Part shown: in pieces, positions 15,307 to 23,946 of the stretch
How the letters are laid out: each line of letters begins with the position of its first letter
Numbering within the stretch: the stretch's first letter is position 1
Source: Anaerolineales bacterium
Lineage (GTDB): Bacteria > Chloroflexota > Anaerolineae > Anaerolineales > Villigracilaceae
Assembly (NCBI GenBank): GCA_025966435.1
Contig: JAICRQ010000003.1
Coordinates: forward strand, 1 to 26,360
DNA length: 26,360 bases
Reading direction: 5' to 3'
Position numbers and translations under genes: made by a program
The notes under the pieces: generated by a model
What the model was told of the DNA's origin: nothing
Seen by the model: the letters and a program-made list of their open reading frames with translations, nothing else
Database searches by the model: none

Positions 15307-16605
15307 CTATTTCATCAGACCAACTTGACGCGGCTCGTGAACGACCTTGTCAATATCATAATTGATATTCATCATAGCACCACCATTGATCGTGACTGTG
15401 TTTCCAATGATCTGGGCATCGAGATTGGCACCGGTACTGTCTCCATTGACCTTCACGTCACAATAAGGAGCAAAGATTGTGCCCTCATACGTATTTATTG
15501 AGTTACCATCCATACTGCATTGGGGAGATGTACCAGTGAAATCCGAATCGACAATGATCAAGTAGCCTGCATAGGGTCCAGTATCGGGCGCATCCAGATT
15601 GATAGTTCCACCTTCGATTTGGAAATAATTATTAGAGCGAATATAGATCGTCACATCATGACCGATGAGAACAAGATTACGACTTCGCAGCTTGATCACA
15701 TCATCTACACAATAGACTCCGGGCATCATCACAATTTCATCATGAACGCTCGAGTCGGTCGGAGGAAACTGATTCCATCTGCCTGGTGTGACAACCGTTT
15801 GTGCGGAGTTAGGATTTGAATACGTTCCATATGGTGAAGTGCACTCTGCTGGCAACGCAGGCATATCAGGCGGATAATCATAAGGTTCGTTATTATAAGA
15901 TGGCACAGGAATATTTGAAGAGCTTGCAGTACAGGAAGTGGAACTGCTCCCCAGGTGCACATTCGCCGTACCTGTAGAAGTAATACTCCCATCGGTAACC
16001 GTGATCGTAGGGCAGCCTGATTGTTCAATCCCACATCCCGACCCACCTGAGTTGACAAACAAGCCTCCTCCGGTAAGATTGATCGTACCGTTCCCACCAA
16101 GAACGATGTTTCCATTTGATCCGGTACACGAGTTGGGATTCAGCGCAACGATCAGATTCCCATCGTAAAACGGTCCGCCTTTTTGGGCCAGTGCTACAGC
16201 TTGCACAGTATTATGGGTTTCATTAATACCAAGCACTCTTGCAAAGTAGGTACTGACATCCGAAGTAATAATTACTTGCACATACTCTGTACTGCCGGTA
16301 TATACTCCACAACTGGCTCCTGTTTCATCACAACGATACACGTCGACCTCATTGGTCACATGGTTATCATCGTAGCCATTGTCACCGGCGATGTCCATTG
16401 CATTCAGCTTCCAGGTCGTTTCATCCCTTCCGAGACTTAGTGCACCAGCCAGTGCGGCTGCATCGGCCGCATTTTGCGCATGACGACGGTCCGAGAATTT
16501 TATGCTGCCATCGATGGCAAGGCCTGCAATCCCAAACAAACCAATCGCCGCGAGTGCAATGATGATTAAGGCCTGTCCGCGTTCTTTGGGTGATTTCCGT
16601 TTCAT
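15307..16605 (-). CDS. TadG-like pilus assembly protein
   Basis: The 432-residue product begins with a short basic leader, then GQALIIIALAAIGLFGIAGLAIDGS, the hydrophobic start typical of TadG-family proteins in Tad loci. RRHAQNAADAAALAGALSLG follows directly, another hallmark of the family. The rest (about 150-420) is Gly/Ser/Thr/Asn-rich, probably an extracellular beta-rich repeat (GGNGTINLTGGGLFVNSGGS), with several Cys. The pseudopilin-like leader lacks the Glu5 seen in TadE. The protein would be anchored with its large domain outside and may be a minor pilus or tip component. It is downstream of the TadE-like gene by 14 bases. Confidence 0.85.
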   Translation of the reverse strand: MKRKSPKERGQALIIIALAAIGLFGIAGLAIDGSIKFSDRRHAQNAADAAALAGALSLGRDETTWKLNAMDIAGDNGYDDNHVTNEVDVYRCDETGASCGVYTGSTEYVQVIITSDVSTYFARVLGINETHNTVQAVALAQKGGPFYDGNLIVALNPNSCTGSNGNIVLGGNGTINLTGGGLFVNSGGSGCGIEQSGCPTITVTDGSITSTGTANVHLGSSSTSCTASSSNIPVPSYNNEPYDYPPDMPALPAECTSPYGTYSNPNSAQTVVTPGRWNQFPPTDSSVHDEIVMMPGVYCVDDVIKLRSRNLVLIGHDVTIYIRSNNYFQIEGGTINLDAPDTGPYAGYLIIVDSDFTGTSPQCSMDGNSINTYEGTIFAPYCDVKVNGDSTGANLDAQIIGNTVTINGGAMMNINYDIDKVVHEPRQVGLMK

Positions 16606-16619
16606 TGTTTCTCTCCTTC

Positions 16620-17765
16620 CTAATTTGCTATTTTCGTAATTGCGCTACAACCCGGCGTGGAAAAATTAATAGTGATCGTTGTCGTACCACTCATATTTGA
16701 AGCGGTATAGTTTTGAACAAATGTAAATGTGATTTTGGACTGCCTGTTATTCCCAGGAAGGGCCAGTGTGGAAGCAGGCGTGAGCGTGGTTGTTCCCGAA
16801 CTGTTGTTAATACCGGACCAATATGTGGTACTTAGATTGGCACTATCCAATGTCAAAGTTTTAGGATCGCTGTTCCCGCCATTTTCTGGCCATGTCAAAG
16901 TGACGCTTGAGACTGTCACATCAATGTATGGATTTGTGACTGTCATACTTATAACATTTGTACCGTCAATTACACTAATGTTTCCGGCTGTGATCGTGTT
17001 ACAACTTGCCGAAGGGGTTGAGGTACTTGTGGGTGTGGAGGTAGATGTCGCCGTCGGAGTACTAGTCGCTGTAGGCGTGCTAGAAGGGACCATAGTTGGC
17101 GTGCTACTGGGTAGCGGCGTCATCGTGACCACTTCGCCCGGGCGCGTCACCGTGGGTGTAACCGATACAACCGTTGCTGTCGCGGTTGATGTGAATGTGC
17201 TAGTAGGAAAGATCGTTCCTATCGCTGTTGGACCGCTTGAGCCGGGGGTGCTTGACGGACTGGTCAAATTCTCAAGATCGAGTGAGCCAATGATTGTCCG
17301 GGCGCTAGATGAGGTGAGGGTGCGCGAACCAATCGGAATCAGATTTACCATGGGACTATAATTCGCGCTCACTGTAATCAATACACGGTCTCCAGAGGAT
17401 ACATTGATATTGGGATCTTCCCCAGCGGTAGCTGTACAATCTGGAATTGTGGATGTTGAGCCTGGGCCATGATCATATGAAATGGTGATTATCAATGGAG
17501 TAAAGAAAGCCGAACGCTGCGCCGCATCCTTAATACCTGCGCAATGCCTATATTTAGAGTATCCAGCGTCATCCAAACCAATTGCAGAGCCATAACGGGC
17601 AGCCTCACGGCTGGCATTGTTGACAGCCGCATACATAAAGATCAAACGACCCACTTCTAATATTCCCATCAATAACATCAGAAGAATTGGCAACACGATT
17701 GCAAATTCAACCATTGCCTGTGCAGGAAATCCAGGGGTTCTATGTTTTCGGTGATGGATACGCAT
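16620..17765 (-). CDS. TadE-like pseudopilin with Ser/Thr/Pro-rich stalk and C-terminal domain
   Basis: The N-terminus has a basic leader, then QAMVEFAIVLPILLMLLMG, the TadE pseudopilin motif with Glu at mature position 5 if cleavage follows Ala15. VNNASREAARYG then follows, also diagnostic. The 381-residue protein is far longer than classical TadE. It adds a Thr/Ser/Pro linker (about 170-250, many TPT and TST repeats) and a C-terminal beta-rich domain (about 250-380), probably Ig-like. This suggests a minor pilin carrying an adhesive or structural head. No strong Shine-Dalgarno is visible at ATG 17765. It begins the TadE-TadG-CpaF operon and is divergent from the flp pilin gene. Confidence 0.88.
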   Translation of the reverse strand: MRIHHRKHRTPGFPAQAMVEFAIVLPILLMLLMGILEVGRLIFMYAAVNNASREAARYGSAIGLDDAGYSKYRHCAGIKDAAQRSAFFTPLIITISYDHGPGSTSTIPDCTATAGEDPNINVSSGDRVLITVSANYSPMVNLIPIGSRTLTSSSARTIIGSLDLENLTSPSSTPGSSGPTAIGTIFPTSTFTSTATATVVSVTPTVTRPGEVVTMTPLPSSTPTMVPSSTPTATSTPTATSTSTPTSTSTPSASCNTITAGNISVIDGTNVISMTVTNPYIDVTVSSVTLTWPENGGNSDPKTLTLDSANLSTTYWSGINNSSGTTTLTPASTLALPGNNRQSKITFTFVQNYTASNMSGTTTITINFSTPGCSAITKIAN

Positions 17766-18148
17766 ATGCTTTACTTTATATGTGAGAAATGTTAGAGAAG
17801 TCCAGCGTACACATCCGGGTTAGGATCATCCCAGATGGCAGCTTCTATTTTCCAGATCGGTTTATATGACAAATGCAGGACGGTACAAATGGGGGAAAGT
17901 TACAGGATGGTTTATTACAACAACCGCCATATATAGCCAAACTTTGTATAAAACAATATAAAACTGTATATATTGCCCTTGTGAGGTCCCCCTTTCATAT
18001 TAATTCCATTGTGAATTGCTAACGTGAAAAGAATTGAGCTGATCTGGTATTTTTCTATGTAACTTTTGATAAATTAGAAAGTCATGTTTATAGAGCTGAG
18101 GGAGGTCCTCAGGCAAATCCACAATCTTTTATTGAAAGGAAGGTTATT
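17766..18148. other. AT-rich divergent intergenic region, tadE-like / flp
   Basis: The region is AT-rich and has no coding frame that I can support. It carries the promoter and leader hairpin described for flp at its right end. On the - strand, TTGTTT and TATATA elements around 17930-17960 could serve the TadE-like gene, but this is weak. I see no riboswitch consensus, including cyclic di-GMP types, and no repeat. Confidence 0.4.
18066..18112 (+). promoter_or_regulatory. flp promoter and 5' hairpin
   Basis: TTGATA (18066-18071), a 17-base spacer and TATAGA (18089-18094) make a good sigma-70-type promoter. Transcription would begin near 18101. CTGAGG (18096-18101) and CCTCAG (18107-18112) form a 6-bp hairpin at the predicted 5' end, which could protect an abundant pilin message. 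The start point is an inference from spacing. Confidence 0.5.
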
Positions 18149-18298
18149 ATGTTGTTTGCGCCCAAGGAAAAAGGTCAGGGGCTCGTCGAGTACGCGATTA
18201 TTCTCGCGCTCGTTGCCATCGTTGTAATCGCTGTGATGCGCTTGCTGGGACCCAAAATCGGCAACACATTCAGCACCATCAACAGCTCCCTGCCGTAA
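18149..18298 (+). CDS. flp: Flp-type major pilin precursor
   Basis: This 49-residue protein is the probable main subunit of the Tad pilus. After a short basic leader (MLFAPKEKG) comes QGLVEYAIILALVAIVV, with the Flp motif in which Glu and Tyr fall at mature positions 5 and 6 if the prepilin peptidase cuts after Gly9. The mature pilin would be 40 residues, one hydrophobic helix plus the polar tail RLLGPKIGNTFSTI. AAGGAAGG precedes the ATG. The gene stands alone on the + strand with its own promoter and a strong terminator, as expected for a highly expressed pilin. The prepilin peptidase gene is not in the window. Confidence 0.93.
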   Translation: MLFAPKEKGQGLVEYAIILALVAIVVIAVMRLLGPKIGNTFSTINSSLP

Positions 18299-18313
18299 GA
18301 CGCTCGTGAGAGC

Positions 18314-18352
18314 AAAAAGAGCTTTGTCTTTCAGGACAAAGCTCTTTTATTT
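18314..18352. terminator. Strong terminator after flp
   Basis: AAAAGAGCTTTGTC (18315-18328) and GACAAAGCTCTTTT (18335-18348) form a 14-bp stem with a 6-base loop, and T-rich sequence follows. It lies between the convergent stops of flp and the sortase-like gene and can act in both directions. Confidence 0.93.
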
Positions 18353-18367
18353 TCATCAGGTTTGATC

Positions 18368-19528
18368 TTATGGTGCTGCAGTTAATACCCATCGTTTTTC
18401 CGAATCCGACCCAGTGAGAATGAGAAGCAGGCAGGGAGAATTCGTATCCAGCCCTTGTATCTCTTCCAAGGTCATTTCATAAACAGAGTACACACCGTAC
18501 GTCAGCTTGTCATTATTGCTCATCGCAAGCTCAATGGGGTCATTTTGGTTCAGAGTTCGGAGCACAGCCTCCAATTGACGACTCCAGGGTAATGAGACCC
18601 AGCGGCAGACTTCGGTCCCTTCCAGCCACTCTGCGCCATTCGGCTCCCATCTACCCGCATCCAAGGTGCCTCTCCCTAGATCAAAACGCCAGCCGCCAGG
18701 CAGGCTCACAGCGACAGGATAGGGCAGGTTCGAAACTTCGCGAACGGGCTCCGGTCTGGATTGCTGATAAGCATTGAAAATGAGAAGAGATAAAATTCCG
18801 GCCAGGACAATCCCTAAAAATCCGAGAGTTATGTAGATGTAGCTTCGATAAGGTCTAAGTGCATTCTCAAAGGCATTTACCCGCTCTTTGAACGTGTCTG
18901 GTGGTCGAGATTCAACTTCTACAAAAACCTCTTCTCCACCCTCCAGAGCAATCGAACGAACATCACTTTCCGCCTCTTCAAAAGTGCGAGGGCGAAATGC
19001 CTGCTCCTTTCGCTGTTCAAAATCAATTTCTGGCTCTGATTCCGGCGGAACTTCCACATCAGCAGAAACATAAGATGTTGCGATGTCTGATTCGGAAGAT
19101 TCCCTTTCAAGCATGTCGATCAGATCATTGATTTGCTTCTCAGGCTCAGCAGGCTCTGCTGTCTGGCTTTGCGCATCCACAACTTCCGTTTGTAACACAG
19201 CAGTGGGCAGATCTATTTCAACACTAGGTGGAGATGGTTCTGGCTCAGAGTTCTTCCTCTTTTTTCCAAACCGACGCCACCATTTTTTATCCCTACTGTC
19301 TTTGTCAGTTTCTTCTTCAATTAATGACCGGCGCACATCGTCTAGCAAATCTTCAGCGGATGATTCATGTTCGAAATCGGCAGATTTCTGACTCTCAAGA
19401 GAAACCTCCGTGGCTGTTTCTTCAGGATTGGCATTTGCGGAAGCCGGCGAGGAAGCTTCAGCGTCCACGGAGATAGATTCGATTTCCGTCTCATTGGATT
19501 GTTTTGATTCTTTATCTTTCTTGGTCAT
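18368..19528 (-). CDS. Membrane protein with acidic cytoplasmic region and degenerate sortase-like domain
   Basis: The 386-residue product has a long acidic, low-complexity N-terminal part (about 1-225) and one membrane segment (about 230-252). A C-terminal extracellular domain follows (about 265-386). That domain follows the strand order of sortases: LPYPVAVSLPGGW, then a GRW and WLEGTEV region, then NQNDPIELAM, YGVYSVYEMT, and LLLILTGSDSEKRWVLTAA. In an active sortase the last motif would read TLxTC with a later Arg; here the Cys position is Gly373, Arg379 is kept, and no His stands where the catalytic one is expected. It would then be an inactive scaffold or adaptor. The fold call is by eye and could be wrong. 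It is last in the receiver-HPt/CpaE/transglycosylase-like operon, 13 bases after its neighbour. Confidence 0.6.
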   Translation of the reverse strand: MTKKDKESKQSNETEIESISVDAEASSPASANANPEETATEVSLESQKSADFEHESSAEDLLDDVRRSLIEEETDKDSRDKKWWRRFGKKRKNSEPEPSPPSVEIDLPTAVLQTEVVDAQSQTAEPAEPEKQINDLIDMLERESSESDIATSYVSADVEVPPESEPEIDFEQRKEQAFRPRTFEEAESDVRSIALEGGEEVFVEVESRPPDTFKERVNAFENALRPYRSYIYITLGFLGIVLAGILSLLIFNAYQQSRPEPVREVSNLPYPVAVSLPGGWRFDLGRGTLDAGRWEPNGAEWLEGTEVCRWVSLPWSRQLEAVLRTLNQNDPIELAMSNNDKLTYGVYSVYEMTLEEIQGLDTNSPCLLLILTGSDSEKRWVLTAAP

Positions 19529-19541
19529 AGTCGTTCCTTCA

Positions 19542-21428
19542 CTAAGGGATTGAAGTAGGCAGTGGGGGTAGCTCGAATATAAAGGTCACCGTGACTTCCG
19601 CCTCCTCAGGCAGTTCAAATCTCTCATTGCGGTACAGACCTGGGAGGCTGACGTTGATCTCAATTCCAGGTGTGTACCCAGCCATATCAAAGATGGCGAT
19701 GCCGTTTTGGGTTCGCTGTGTGATTCGTTCATTGGTAGAGGTCTCAAGAAGCACCGTCATCGCATCGATCCATTCATCCGCCTCGGGGGTTCCATTTCCG
19801 TTACGATCCATAAACACCTGAACTCTAACGGTGGCATTCGAGATAAAGACAGTGGGGGTAGGAATTGGTGTACGTGTAGGTATGATGGTAGGCGCGGCAA
19901 TGACCACACCGGTATCTGTGTAATCAAGCCGGTAAAAGTCAAAGGCGAATAGATTGTTCATAAATGCATCTACATAGCCCGCTCCCCCTCGGCAATTGAT
20001 CCGTTCGGAAACATTTTCCCAGGTGAGAGGTTGATTCGCCTTCCGCGTGGAAATGAGGGCTTCCTGAAAACAGCTCAAACCGCTGTGATAGGACAGCAGT
20101 GTGAAGCGCCAAAGGTCCTCATAGCTGGTCGTATCGATATCTCCACCTGCGGCAATGGTGGCAACGGCCGCCGTGGCAGTAGCAACATCCGCATCAGGAT
20201 CAGGAAGATCAACATTATTTAAGATGAAATCCACCTGCTGGCAGTTGGCTCTGAGCAACAGGGCAATGAACGCGATACTCTCCTTTGCTTTGTTTAGATC
20301 AAATCCATATTCACACTCGGCGCAAGTAACGTCCATTACTCGAACCACGGCCCCGCGAATCATCGCTTGCTGTTGAGGGTCCAGGCTTAGATAAGGTCTT
20401 AAACAATCAGAGAGGACACTCGGGCAGACTCTTTGATACAAAGTAGGATCACGGCGCAGCAGGACATCTACACCCAACTGATTGACCTGCCCTAAACCAT
20501 ACTCATCCAAGAAAACACGGACATTTCCGGGCCAGAATTGTGTTTCGACTTCAATGAGTGTTTTCAATATCTTAGGAGGGACGCCATGATTGCTGCTTGC
20601 AAGCCAGATATGATCATCATACTGGTTTTGCCATTCGATCATAGCACTCATAGAGCGTTCCAAACCACAGGCCGTTGGCCAACTTAAGCCCAAGCTCAAA
20701 CCGCCCACAGGACAATCGCTTGCATCCACAATTCCGTTGAGAATCAACTGCGTGGCAAGATTATGAAGTGTCTTCTTGGTATGGAGTTCATACGGGAATT
20801 GCACAAAATCGTCCCAGGCGACATTTAACTCGTCGAACACACCCCATGTAACCCCACAGGAATTGGTGAACGTACGGAATTGACTGACAGAGTCAATCGT
20901 CACCAAAAATCCATTATCTGTCTGTGTAACCGAAACGGTTGCGATCACCGTCTCGCTAGTTTCTCCAGTTTCCGCATACGCCGCGAAAACGAGCCTTGAA
21001 CTTGTCTGCAAACTAATGGCGCATGGAGAGGCAGTGCAGATAAACTCCTGGAGGTTAACGAAGCCTCGAATCACAATGGAAACTTGTGTCGGTAGAGAGG
21101 AAAAGGCACTCAAAATGACAAACGGCTCTGGTACGGGGCCAATCGGTGCCTCAATAAAAGCGTACAGACCTGATGGTAATACATTGACTGAGGTCGGAAG
21201 GCTCGGCGGTGATTCGGTGGAAGTCTGCAATGGAAGCGTCGCAGTAAGGAGCGGAGCAGCAGTGAGTGTTGCTGTGGATGTGCCTTGAGCCTGCGCGGCG
21301 GGTCGGAACATCCCTGCTTCGCCTGTCGCGGATTCGGCGTGAGCGACCAATATTCCAATAAGACCAGGCAGCGCTATTCCAAGGGCGAACATAATGCGAT
21401 GAAAGGAATGGCGTCTACGGGTCTGCAT
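19542..21428 (-). CDS. Secreted SLT transglycosylase-like protein with C-terminal SdrD-type B-like domain
   Basis: ATG 21428 gives 628 residues and a classical signal peptide (MQTRRRHSFHRIM, hydrophobic core, AHA before the cut). An upstream in-frame ATG at 21470 would overlap cpaE by 37 bases and is less likely. After a Thr/Pro-rich segment and a beta-rich region, about residues 275-330 resemble an SLT lytic transglycosylase: NHGVPPKILKTLIEVETQFW places E295 at the catalytic Glu position, followed by EYGLGQVN in place of the family GLMQ motif. The C-terminal part VQVFMDRNGNGTPEADEW resembles SdrD-type B or CNA-B-like surface modules, with an acidic Ca-binding-like loop. In a pilus operon it may open peptidoglycan for the fibre. 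Several Cys suggest disulfides. Activity is not certain. Confidence 0.65.
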   Translation of the reverse strand: MQTRRRHSFHRIMFALGIALPGLIGILVAHAESATGEAGMFRPAAQAQGTSTATLTAAPLLTATLPLQTSTESPPSLPTSVNVLPSGLYAFIEAPIGPVPEPFVILSAFSSLPTQVSIVIRGFVNLQEFICTASPCAISLQTSSRLVFAAYAETGETSETVIATVSVTQTDNGFLVTIDSVSQFRTFTNSCGVTWGVFDELNVAWDDFVQFPYELHTKKTLHNLATQLILNGIVDASDCPVGGLSLGLSWPTACGLERSMSAMIEWQNQYDDHIWLASSNHGVPPKILKTLIEVETQFWPGNVRVFLDEYGLGQVNQLGVDVLLRRDPTLYQRVCPSVLSDCLRPYLSLDPQQQAMIRGAVVRVMDVTCAECEYGFDLNKAKESIAFIALLLRANCQQVDFILNNVDLPDPDADVATATAAVATIAAGGDIDTTSYEDLWRFTLLSYHSGLSCFQEALISTRKANQPLTWENVSERINCRGGAGYVDAFMNNLFAFDFYRLDYTDTGVVIAAPTIIPTRTPIPTPTVFISNATVRVQVFMDRNGNGTPEADEWIDAMTVLLETSTNERITQRTQNGIAIFDMAGYTPGIEINVSLPGLYRNERFELPEEAEVTVTFIFELPPLPTSIP

Positions 21429-21433
21429 TGCTT

Positions 21434-22642
21434 CTACTTCTTCGGAAGTTGACTGGTCACCCGTTTCCATGTGGAGGAGGGCACCGCGGGCGGCAACGCC
21501 TTATGGGTTTCGCCACTCAATGCATATGCCATCTTCCCCAGCATAAGACAGATCGGCAGATCGGGATTGCTCAGAATGAATGGTTGACCGAAATTGAGGG
21601 CCCGATTCACTTCCCCTGCTTCAAAGGGTAGGACAAAATCGATCGGACGTTTTAACACCTTTTCCAACTGCGCCTGTTTGATCGCCGCATTCGATGAATT
21701 ATTATTTAAAGCAATCTTGACTTTGTCCAGGGAGATGCCCAGCCGGTCGTATATTTCCATGGCACTCACTGTTGTGCGAAGCGAAGCCATTTCAGGGGCC
21801 ATCACGAGCAGAATTGTACTGGACATGCTCAACATATGTATGGTCATATCGGAAAAATCGTGGGAGGTATCCACGATAACAAAATCATTATGGCTCTTGA
21901 TTTTTTCCATCAGCACTTTTAATTCTTCAGCGCTGAATGTGTCCGCTGCGATAGGGTATCGCGGAGATGCAACATAACGAATGCCGCTCTTGTGCGAACA
22001 CATGATTTCCTCTACGACCGCATCATCCAAGTTTTCAGGTTCAAGGCCCACGAGATTCTCCCAGGTCGCATTTGGTTTTGCATCCAGCAGCAATGCCACT
22101 TGCCCTGCGGTTAATACGCTATCTAGAAGAAGTGTCTGTTTTCCCCAGAGTTTGTAAAATGCCAGCCCCAAATTCACAACAATGCTGGAACACCCCACGC
22201 CTCCTCGCAGGCTATGCACTGTAACAATTGTTGCCTCACTCGTGCTGACTGTATCTTTCTGCGCCATTTGCATGGCTCGTCCACGACGCGCAAGAATTCC
22301 TATCCGAGCAACCAGCTCCTCAGGCTGAAAAGGCTTTACCAGATAATCGTCTGCTCCTAATTCAAAGGCTTTTAGTTTCTCACTCAGTTCATCCTGTGAA
22401 GTAATGACAATAACCGGTATATAGCTGAATTTCGGATCACGACGCAAACGCTTAACAATTTCAAACCCGTCTAGCTCAGGTAGCTTTAAATCAACAATTA
22501 GCAGTTCAGGCTCAAAAGAGGGAATCTTTGCCAGGCCTTCACCACCAGACTTTGCATATTCGAGTTTATATTCGGATTCTTTCAGGGACTTTTGTAGCAA
22601 CTTAAAATAAAATTGCTCATCATCAATTAACAACACCCGCAT
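21434..22642 (-). CDS. cpaE: CpaE/TadZ: receiver fused to ParA/MinD-like ATPase
   Basis: TadZ/CpaE proteins place the Tad machine in the cell. The 402-residue product has an N-terminal receiver (about 1-120) with D7-D8, phosphoacceptor-position D51 in LLIVDLKLPELDG, and K103 in YLVKPF, so it looks phosphorylatable. A MinD-like domain (about 135-380) follows. Its Walker A-type loop is RGGVGCSS (146-153), in which the final Lys of the usual GKT is Cys, as in the deviant loops of TadZ proteins, so ATP hydrolysis may be weak or absent. It lies 26 bases after the receiver-HPt gene and 5 bases before the transglycosylase-like gene. Confidence 0.9.
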   Translation of the reverse strand: MRVLLIDDEQFYFKLLQKSLKESEYKLEYAKSGGEGLAKIPSFEPELLIVDLKLPELDGFEIVKRLRRDPKFSYIPVIVITSQDELSEKLKAFELGADDYLVKPFQPEELVARIGILARRGRAMQMAQKDTVSTSEATIVTVHSLRGGVGCSSIVVNLGLAFYKLWGKQTLLLDSVLTAGQVALLLDAKPNATWENLVGLEPENLDDAVVEEIMCSHKSGIRYVASPRYPIAADTFSAEELKVLMEKIKSHNDFVIVDTSHDFSDMTIHMLSMSSTILLVMAPEMASLRTTVSAMEIYDRLGISLDKVKIALNNNSSNAAIKQAQLEKVLKRPIDFVLPFEAGEVNRALNFGQPFILSNPDLPICLMLGKMAYALSGETHKALPPAVPSSTWKRVTSQLPKK

Positions 22643-22668
22643 AGCTTCCTCCAGAGCGAAACAATTTT

Positions 22669-23496
22669 CTAGAAGGACCCGAGACTAATTTTTTTTTCCG
22701 CAAGAAAATTGTTTGATACTTCCAGTAGTTTACCAGTGACAATCTGGATTTCTTGAATCAATGGGCCTAGAGAGTCAGTATAATCTTCAATACTCAGCTT
22801 ATCAAGCTTCTTGGCACAGTCATATAACTGCAATGCGCCTAGATTGCCCGCAATCCCGCTGAGGTTGTGCGCCGCTCTTGAAAGTTCCACCAGATCTTTT
22901 TTCCCATAAAAATGTTGAATAATCTGCAGACGTTTAGGAAGTCCTTCAATAAAGTCACTCAATAACTCTCTAAAAGTATCTTCATCCCCCCCAACTTGGA
23001 CAATTCCTTTCTCAAAATCGAGGACTTTTTCGGTGTGTAACTCCTTCTCGAGGATTACGGACTGGTCCGATTGATCGTTATTCCGAGCCAGAAAACCGTA
23101 TTTTAATAGTTGCTGAACTTGCTCCAACTCGAATGGCTTGGAGACATAATTATCGATCCCTGCTTCGAACAATACATGCCCCTGCTCGGGGAGGTAACTT
23201 GCGGTCAGCGCGACGATGAAGGTATGCGACCTGCCAGTTTCCCATTGACGGATGCGGCGGCTCGCTTCGATTCCATCCATGACAGGCATCTGGAGATCCA
23301 TAAACACGACATCGTACCTTTTGATTTTAATGGCCTCAAAGGCTTCCAATCCATTGGAAACCAAATCAACCTGATGTCCATCACGCATCAGCAACAGCTG
23401 CATCATGCGCTGGTTCAAAACATCATCGTCAACGACAAGTATATTTAGTTGCGGGATTTTCCCGATGTTAGATTGATTCTCCGCGATGAAACCCAT
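22669..23496 (-). CDS. Receiver-HPt two-domain phosphorelay protein
   Basis: The protein has a receiver (about 16-130) with D23-D25, phosphoacceptor D67 in VVFMDLQMPVMDG and K120 in YVSKPF. A C-terminal HPt domain (about 160-270) has phospho-accepting H210 in RAAHNLSGIAGNLGA. It can accept phosphate on Asp and relay it through His. ATG 23496 (275 residues) is chosen because GGAG lies 12 bases upstream and because the key residues then have exactly the same numbers as in the paralogous receiver at 13269-13688. Alternative starts are ATG 23514 and TTG 23550; the latter lies upstream of the likely transcription start. No histidine kinase is in the window. It heads the operon with cpaE. Confidence 0.88.
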   Translation of the reverse strand: MGFIAENQSNIGKIPQLNILVVDDDVLNQRMMQLLLMRDGHQVDLVSNGLEAFEAIKIKRYDVVFMDLQMPVMDGIEASRRIRQWETGRSHTFIVALTASYLPEQGHVLFEAGIDNYVSKPFELEQVQQLLKYGFLARNNDQSDQSVILEKELHTEKVLDFEKGIVQVGGDEDTFRELLSDFIEGLPKRLQIIQHFYGKKDLVELSRAAHNLSGIAGNLGALQLYDCAKKLDKLSIEDYTDSLGPLIQEIQIVTGKLLEVSNNFLAEKKISLGSF

Positions 23497-23518
23497 AACA
23501 ATAACTATCTCCATGTTT

Positions 23519-23545
23519 AATCCACGCGCTAAGTCGTGGATTATA
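23519..23545 (-). promoter_or_regulatory. Promoter -10 and 5' hairpin of the receiver-HPt/cpaE operon
   Basis: TATAAT reads on the - strand at 23545-23540, predicting a start near 23533. AATCCACG and CGTGGATT (between 23541 and 23519) are exact reverse complements and form an 8-bp stem around or just after that start. No convincing -35 box is seen at normal spacing. Confidence 0.4.
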
Positions 23546-23550
23546 TGCAA

Positions 23551-23928
23551 AAGCTGCTTGTGAACCCACTAAATCCAGCTCACATGTTAGTTAAATGAGT
23601 ATATTACTGACTTATTGTCCAATTCATGACGCTCAGTGCTCTCAAAAGTTACCCCAACAGTGTTAGCTCACAAATATGTAATGAAGCTACAACTAAAACG
23701 CCCGCTGAGCAGAGTGCCTGCGAGCGTTGGCAACCAAAGTTGATTCTGAACTTAGCTGTTTCGGTTTTAGAAACACCAGGTACGTATGTGAGACTCAAAA
23801 TGGTATAAACAACTATTGAGATTCAACAGTTGGCGCGCAGAATATTGAAAGTGTTCGCAGGACAGTAATGACCTGCCCGGCTCTACAAAAGAAAGGATAA
23901 AAAAAACTCTATCTAAACAAGCTGTTTG
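23551..23928. other. Intergenic region with a segment related to the upstream region of the other receiver gene
   Basis: No gene is supported here. The part at 23623-23751 resembles 13763-13902. Both contain GTTACCCC, a conserved ATG-AATGAA block, AAAACGCCCGC opening a hairpin, and CCAAAG after it. The hairpin pairs 23697-23705 with 23720-23728 with one mismatch. Both segments lie upstream of a receiver gene on the - strand, in the same orientation. Confidence 0.5.
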
Positions 23929-23937
23929 TGCTATAAT
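23929..23937 (+). promoter_or_regulatory. Extended -10 promoter of the aspS leader
   Basis: TGCTATAAT is a perfect extended -10 element (TATAAT at 23932-23937). The -35 region (CTATCT-like near 23909) is weak, which is normal for extended -10 promoters. Standard spacing puts transcription start near A23944, only about three bases before the leader peptide ATG. Confidence 0.8.
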
Positions 23938-23946
23938 GCCGCCATT

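Noticed and set aside
16729..17361. Long Val-rich open frame on the + strand
   Set aside because: It is the antisense shadow of the Thr/Ser-rich TadE-like gene; ACN codons on one strand give Val-rich frames on the other.
17766..18148. Cyclic di-GMP riboswitch upstream of pilus genes
   Set aside because: I looked because such switches can control pili, but no GEMM-type conserved core could be found on either strand.
23497..23550. TTG 23550 as the receiver-HPt start
   Set aside because: The TTG lies upstream of the probable -10 box and transcription start, and ATG 23496 aligns residue for residue with the paralogous receiver.
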